Source: Lachnospiraceae bacterium
GTDB taxonomy: Bacteria; Bacillota; Clostridia; Lachnospirales; Lachnospiraceae
Reading direction: 5' to 3'
Assembly (NCBI GenBank): GCA_017503735.1
Contig: JAFVSN010000006.1
Coordinates: 124,001 to 188,000, forward strand
DNA length: 64,000 bases
Shown here piece after piece: positions 63,105-64,000 of this stretch. The position numbers and the translations under genes are program-made. Within the stretch, counting starts at the first letter, position 1. Each line of letters begins with the position of its first letter. The notes beneath the pieces are model-generated. The model saw nothing but the letters and a program-made list of their open reading frames with translations, searched no databases and was not told the DNA's origin.

Positions 63105-64000
63105 TTATTCTTCCGTAGTCGCGGTAATGGCAAGGGCCAGCTCGGTAAGCTGCTTGTCGTCTACCACATTCGGAGCATCCGTCATAAGACAGGAGGCATC
63201 CTTTACCTTCGGGAATGCAATTACGTCACGGATAGAGTCTTCTCCTGCCATGAGCATCACAAGACGATCCAAACCGTATGCAAGACCTGCATGCGGCGGA
63301 ACACCGTACTTGAACGCATTCAGTAAGAATCCGAATCTTTCATAAGCTGCTTCCTTTGTAAATCCTAACTTTTCAAACATCTTTTCCTGTACGTCGTTCT
63401 GGAAGATACGCACGGAACCGCCACCGATTTCAGTGCCGTTAAGTACGATATCGTAAGCCTTTGCACGTACTTTGCCCGGGTCGGTATCAAGAAGTGCAAG
63501 GTCCTCTTCCATCGGCATGGTAAACGGATGGTGCATTGCCACGAAACGTCCCTCTTCTTCATCATACTCCAGAAGCGGGAACTCCGTTACCCACAGGAAA
63601 TTAAACTGCTTCTTATCCAACAACTCTAACTGCTTTGCAAGCTCCAAACGAAGCGCGCCAAGCACGTCGTAAACTACTTTATTCTTGTCTGCCGCAAACA
63701 GGAGTAAGTCGCCCGGTTCACCGCCCATGGCAGCAACCAATGCGGAAAGCTCCTCTTCCGTCATAAACTTCGCAAAGGAAGACTTAATGTTGCCGTCTTC
63801 TTCCACCGCAAGATAAGCAAGACCCTTTGCGCCGTAGCCCTTTGCAAACTCAACAAGAGCATCAATCTTCTTACGCGGCATCGCAGCCTGCCCCTTCGCG
63901 TTGATGCCGCGAACGGAACCGCCGGCATCCAGAGCACCGGTAAATACGCCGAAACCGCACCCCTTTACCACGTCGGAAACATCGGTCAGTTCCATACCGA
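63105..64000 (-). CDS. aspS: Aspartate--tRNA ligase, C-terminal part
   Basis: About 298 C-terminal residues of a bacterial-type class II AspRS; the gene continues past the right edge. Visible: the GAD insertion ([21 protein letters not shown] region), motif-2-side [36 protein letters not shown], and motif 3 [14 protein letters not shown] ending in DVIAFPK. It charges tRNA(Asp) (or Asp and Asn). The 109-bp gap to the exporter operon has no strong terminator, so partial read-through is possible. Confidence 0.97.
   Translation of the reverse strand, partial: GMELTDVSDVVKGCGFGVFTGALDAGGSVRGINAKGQAAMPRKKIDALVEFAKGYGAKGLAYLAVEEDGNIKSSFAKFMTEEELSALVAAMGGEPGDLLLFAADKNKVVYDVLGALRLELAKQLELLDKKQFNFLWVTEFPLLEYDEEEGRFVAMHHPFTMPMEEDLALLDTDPGKVRAKAYDIVLNGTEIGGGSVRIFQNDVQEKMFEKLGFTKEAAYERFGFLLNAFKYGVPPHAGLAYGLDRLVMLMAGEDSIRDVIAFPKVKDASCLMTDAPNVVDDKQLTELALAITATTEE

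Noticed and set aside
1-64000. tRNA, rRNA, CRISPR arrays, transposases or prophage genes
   Set aside because: None of the characteristic sequences, repeats or proteins was seen on reading through the window; a tRNA or covariance scan was not possible.

Overview
The window looks like chromosome from an endospore-forming member of the Clostridia, most likely family Lachnospiraceae. This is an inference from gene content and order: an alpha/beta-type small acid-soluble spore protein, GerW/YtfJ and YlbJ homologues, a type III glutamine synthetase, the rpmB / asp23 / fakA / recG ... rsmD / coaD / coiled-coil protein / ylbJ / tmcAL neighbourhood, near-consensus TTGACA-17-TATAAT promoters and strong AGGAGG ribosome sites. 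No rRNA, tRNA, CRISPR, prophage or insertion sequence was seen. Both window ends cut a gene: an FtsX-like permease on the left and aspS on the right.

Layout. 1-2651: an ABC exporter (ATPase plus truncated permease) with an OmpR-type two-component system. 2766-8038: an ABC-2 exporter (two permeases, one ATPase) divergent from a NarL/LiaRS-type two-component system, with repeated TGTC(A/G)TTTGT boxes between them. 8111-12369: tmcAL and ylbJ, convergent with coiled-coil protein, coaD, rsmD and a spore protein. 12512-21990: an envelope-glycan block (DUF2298 membrane protein, two GT2 glycosyltransferases, UDP-galactopyranose mutase, a second giant membrane protein, CbbX-like AAA ATPase) lying between recG and the spore-protein gene. 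22111-27497: recG, a small membrane protein, fakA, asp23, a 45-residue membrane ORF and rpmB. 27650-32630: an apparent operon from corA through a rhomboid-like protein and two unknown proteins to DUF2953 and GerW. 32899-34769: a YtrA-type GntR regulator with its ABC transporter and a clear operator. 35016-40922: a DUF378 protein, an SH3/transmembrane/Tudor-like protein, two unrelated AAA-type ATPases and argS. 41066-43479: a Cys-rich MarR/C_GCAxxG pair, a 287-bp dyad element, and a PspC/DUF4097 envelope-stress pair. 43708-49819: glnN, mscS, glgB (with a histone-like Lys/Ala tail) and a YesL-like protein. 49912-54274: a heterodimeric ABC exporter, an unknown membrane protein and a cold-shock protein. 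54456-57618: two secreted or lipid-anchored beta-propeller-like proteins, one fused to a solute-binding-like domain. 57785-62995: two ABC exporters carrying cytosolic N-terminal domains and zinc ribbons, with a DUF1854 protein between them. 63105-64000: aspS.

Themes. The window is rich in export and envelope-stress modules: six distinct ABC systems, two two-component systems, and MarR, GntR and PspC/DUF4097 units. Three genes (the first ABC ATPase, a 60-aa membrane protein and the cold-shock gene) have a terminator-like hairpin whose U-tract runs directly into the Shine-Dalgarno sequence. The most original candidates are that recurring leader arrangement, the 287-bp dyad element at 42131-42417, the DUF1854 twin-exporter operon, and the membrane protein joining an extracellular SH3 domain to a cytosolic Tudor-like domain. 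Start codons were chosen by ribosome-site spacing and often differ from the longest open frame.
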